Shown piece by piece: positions 62,604 through 64,000 of a stretch of 64,000 nucleotides of DNA. The notes under the pieces were generated by a model, which worked only from the letters and a program-made list of their open reading frames with translations, searched no databases and was not told the DNA's origin. Within the stretch, counting starts at the first letter, position 1; every line of letters begins with the position of its first letter. The position numbers and the translations under genes were made by a program. The DNA comes from JAPLDB01 sp038230515 (GTDB lineage Bacteria > Bacteroidota > Bacteroidia > AKYH767-A > 2013-40CM-41-45), in assembly GCA_038230515.1 (NCBI GenBank), contig JBBRND010000020.1:1-64000 (forward strand), read 5' to 3'.

Positions 62604-62897
62604 TTAGCCGCTGGTTCAGTCTCTTAGCGGAAGTCACGTTCGCCTCAGCCGCTGTGTTCACGCTCTCAGCGGAAGTTACGTTCACCTCAGCCGCTGCGTT
62701 CGCTCTCTTAGCGGAAGTTACGTTCGCCTCAGCCGCTGCGTTCAGTCTCTCAGCGGAAGTCGCGTTCACCTCAGCCGCTGTGTTCACTCTCTTAGCGGAA
62801 GTTACGTTTACCTCAGCCGCTGCGTTCACTCTCTTAGCGGAAGTCGCGTTCCACTCAGCCGCTGTGTTCACTCTCTCAGCGGAAGTGCGAAATTGCG
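62604..62897. repeat. 21-bp tandem array 5 (14 units, 42-bp super-period)
   Basis: Units alternate between CAGCCGCTGYGTTCRCTCTCT and [CT]AGCGGAAGTYRCGTTCRCCT, making a 42-bp super-repeat. CCGCT in one unit pairs with AGCGG in the next, so neighbouring units can form hairpins. Both strands are open: the minus strand, from a GTG at 62952 to 62545, codes alternate heptads T-S-A-K-R-V-N and T-A-A-E-V-N-A; the plus strand gives S-A-A-V-F-T-L. The minus-strand frame sits between the ECF sigma gene and the 62450 gene on the same strand. Whether it is translated is unknown. Confidence 0.93.
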
Positions 62898-62969
62898 CAG
62901 CCGCTTTTTTTAATGAAAAAGAAATACTGGAATTAAGGATGATGCCCCGCACACCTGATGAAAAAGAAT

Positions 62970-63539
62970 TTAATAACTCCCGCGATGAGCAAGCAGGTAA
63001 GTGCGCATTCTTGCGATTGCTTCTTTGTAATAACCAGCCACCGTGCCAAGCGGAAGATCCAGCTTCTGCGCAGTTTCATTAAGTGTGAGCTTTTGAAATA
63101 CATGCAGCTTCACTACCTGCTTCATCCGTGTGCTCAACGCGCAGAATGCTTTCTTCAGCAGCGAGACGGGAATTCTGCGCTGCCGCAATGATGCTGGAAG
63201 AGTTGCAAGCTTGTTGAGTATATTTTCATCAAGCACAAAGTGACTCCGTTTCTCTCTGTGCTTCCGCGCCAGGTTGTGTGCAATCTTAAACAGCCATCCC
63301 GCAAACGTGCCTTGCTCGCGGTAGTGCTGCTGGCGCAGCAACTCATATGCGAACAGCCAAGTATCCTGCATAATGTCTTCTGCCTGTTCTTTACTGTGCA
63401 GTAAAAAAAATAAATTAGCAAATAGTTTTTTTGACCAACGGTTTGTAAGCTTATCAAACGCTTGCCTGTTGCCGTTTTGAACCAGTGTTACCAGTTCTGC
63501 ATCGCTCTGCCCCAGCAGAGTTTTTAAGATCTTTTTCAT
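62970..63539 (-). CDS. ECF-type RNA polymerase sigma factor
   Basis: 189 aa. Region 2: A-F-D-K-L-T-N-R-W-S-K-K-L-F... S-K-E-Q-A-E-D-I-M-Q-D-T-W-L (D-I-x-Q-D-x-W/F) and G-W-L-F-K-I-A-H-N-L-A-R. Region 4: A-L-S-T-R-M-K-Q-V-V-K-L-H-V-F-Q-K-L-T-L-N-E-T-A-Q-K-L-D-L-P-L-G-T-V. The core length is normal for ECF factors. No anti-sigma (FecR-like or other) gene is visible beside it; the next open frame on the same strand, 17 bp downstream, is the array 5 heptad frame. Confidence 0.9.
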   Translation of the reverse strand: MKKILKTLLGQSDAELVTLVQNGNRQAFDKLTNRWSKKLFANLFFLLHSKEQAEDIMQDTWLFAYELLRQQHYREQGTFAGWLFKIAHNLARKHREKRSHFVLDENILNKLATLPASLRQRRIPVSLLKKAFCALSTRMKQVVKLHVFQKLTLNETAQKLDLPLGTVAGYYKEAIARMRTYLLAHRGSY

Positions 63540-63759
63540 TTAACTTTATTTTAGAATTAAAATATCCGTGTAATGAAATGATCATGCTGTTGGTTGCTGT
63601 TGTTTTTATTTAACGGTAAGGATTGAAATTTATTTTACACCAAAGGGATTACATCAGTAAGTGCCACTTGATGCCATGAAAGTTGCACCAGCACTGGTTT
63701 TTTACGTTAGCGTTACTTTTTTATAGGTGAATGAAAAGAAAGCGGTGACGAAAAGAAAA
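63540..63759. other. Intergenic region upstream of the sigma gene
   Basis: No ORF or clear promoter seen. It separates the sigma factor from the tracrRNA-like gene, whose terminator points into it. Confidence 0.4.
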
Positions 63760-63766
63760 TATTTTT

Positions 63767-63866
63767 AAAAAAGTAAGCCCCACGGGGTACGCGGGGCTTG
63801 TAGGTTTTCACCTTCGGCATATAGCCTTATTGTGATAAGAAATTCAAAGATTGAATAAAAATTTCT
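63767..63866 (-). ncRNA. Putative tracrRNA of a type II-C CRISPR-Cas system
   Basis: Read on the minus strand, a transcript of about 100 nt would start near 63866. It contains an AU-rich anti-repeat-like segment (63866 to about 63829, ending TATCACAAT) and the AAGGCTATATGCCG nexus-type region (about 63828-63815). A short stem AGGT-GAAA-ACCT follows (63813-63802), then a 10-bp terminator stem AAGCCCCGCG/CGTGGGGCTT (63799-63775, one G-U) with a T-run at 63772-63767. The order anti-repeat, nexus, GAAA hairpin, GC-rich terminator, next to and divergent from cas9, is that of Bacteroidota type II-C tracrRNAs. Confirmation needs the CRISPR repeat, which is outside the window. Confidence 0.82.
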
Positions 63867-63871
63867 TTGTA

Positions 63872-63902
63872 CAAATGTAATTGATTTTTGTTCACCAGCA
63901 AA
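63872..63902 (-). promoter_or_regulatory. tracrRNA promoter
   Basis: On the minus strand: TTTG at 63902-63899, a 19-bp gap (63898-63880), TACATTTG at 63879-63872. Both elements match the Bacteroidota consensus exactly, placing the RNA start 5-7 nt downstream. Confidence 0.75.
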
Positions 63903-63951
63903 TTATTTTTTAGCTTGCCTCTCCTAACTTTTAAAAATAAAATACAATACA

Positions 63952-64000
63952 ATGGCAAAAATACTTGGACTTGATTTGGGTACTAACTCTATTGGGTGGG
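63952..64000 (+). CDS. cas9: Cas9 endonuclease, N-terminal 16 codons only
   Basis: M-A-K-I-L-G-L-D-L-G-T-N-S-I-G-W is the RuvC-I motif at the start of Cas9, with the catalytic Asp at position 8. The rest lies beyond the window. The wording I-L-G-L-D-L-G-T-N-S-I-G-W is typical of compact II-C proteins of Bacteroidota. A possible weak promoter has TTG at 63888-63890, a 20-bp gap and TAGCTTGC at 63911-63918; the latter is not a full TAnnTTTG match. The divergent tracrRNA-like gene supports the call. Confidence 0.92.
   Translation, partial: MAKILGLDLGTNSIGW

Noticed and set aside
147..62897. The 21-bp arrays as CRISPR arrays
   Set aside because: Units are contiguous and all repeat-like; there are no unique spacers and no fixed repeat.
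1..64000. Insertion sequences, prophage genes, tRNA or rRNA genes
   Set aside because: No transposase, integrase, phage structural motif or cloverleaf-like sequence was seen on either strand.

Overview
The window comes from a Bacteroidota (Bacteroidetes) chromosome, by inference from several independent signs. Base composition is AT-rich. Promoters follow the group's TTG-N(18-20)-TAnnTTTG pattern and Shine-Dalgarno sites are mostly weak. Several secreted proteins end in type IX secretion (T9SS) sorting tails, and one large protein has PKD repeats with a gliding-motility type C-terminus. There is a fused alpha/beta 2-oxoacid dehydrogenase E1 and a short homogentisate dioxygenase. The window ends in the first 16 codons of a type II Cas9 gene. 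No tRNA, rRNA or transposase gene was found.

Layout. 1-9.5 kb: a LytTR regulator, two paralogous 78-79 aa proteins flanking a T9SS cargo, small stress/accessory proteins (DinB-like, YdeI-like, DUF2461, GNAT, TlpA-like) and a parvulin foldase locus. 9.5-11 kb: a class III cyclase-like protein lacking one metal ligand, overlapping a broken lipoprotein gene. 11-15.3 kb: rpsA, pyrR, pyrB and a Nudix gene. 15.3-30.3 kb: RlpA, a nonsense-interrupted acetyltransferase, murQ, fused E1, F420-type oxidoreductase, glutathione peroxidase, SDR, APC permease, a membrane protein, purL and a TMEM175 channel. 30.3-43.2 kb: four T9SS cargo genes, two zinc-ribbon proteins and an atypical response regulator. 43.4-59 kb: hmgA with an enolase-superfamily epimerase, a class IV aminotransferase, the gliding-type PKD protein, a nitronate monooxygenase/DUF4442 pair, a CtpA protease, a GT51 transglycosylase, a VioB-type ferritin-like protein and priA. 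59-64 kb: glucosaminidase-like and LysM envelope proteins, an ECF sigma factor, then a tracrRNA-like gene divergent from cas9.

The most unusual structure is a family of five non-homologous tandem arrays, all with a 21-bp unit (10-14 units each, often 13), at about 0.15, 9.05, 20.7, 34.4 and 62.6 kb. Three of them lie directly upstream of, and oriented toward, three relatively GC-rich genes for about 200-aa proteins with the same apparent plan (helical N-half, beta/FN3-like C-half). Three arrays also neighbour a regulator gene (LytTR, response regulator, ECF sigma). I know of no described system that explains this pairing.

The second highlight is the CRISPR edge. The minus strand upstream of cas9 carries a canonical Bacteroidota promoter, an AU-rich anti-repeat-like stretch, a GAAA tetraloop hairpin and a strong terminator, together a good candidate for a type II-C tracrRNA of about 100 nt. 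The CRISPR array itself is outside the window.
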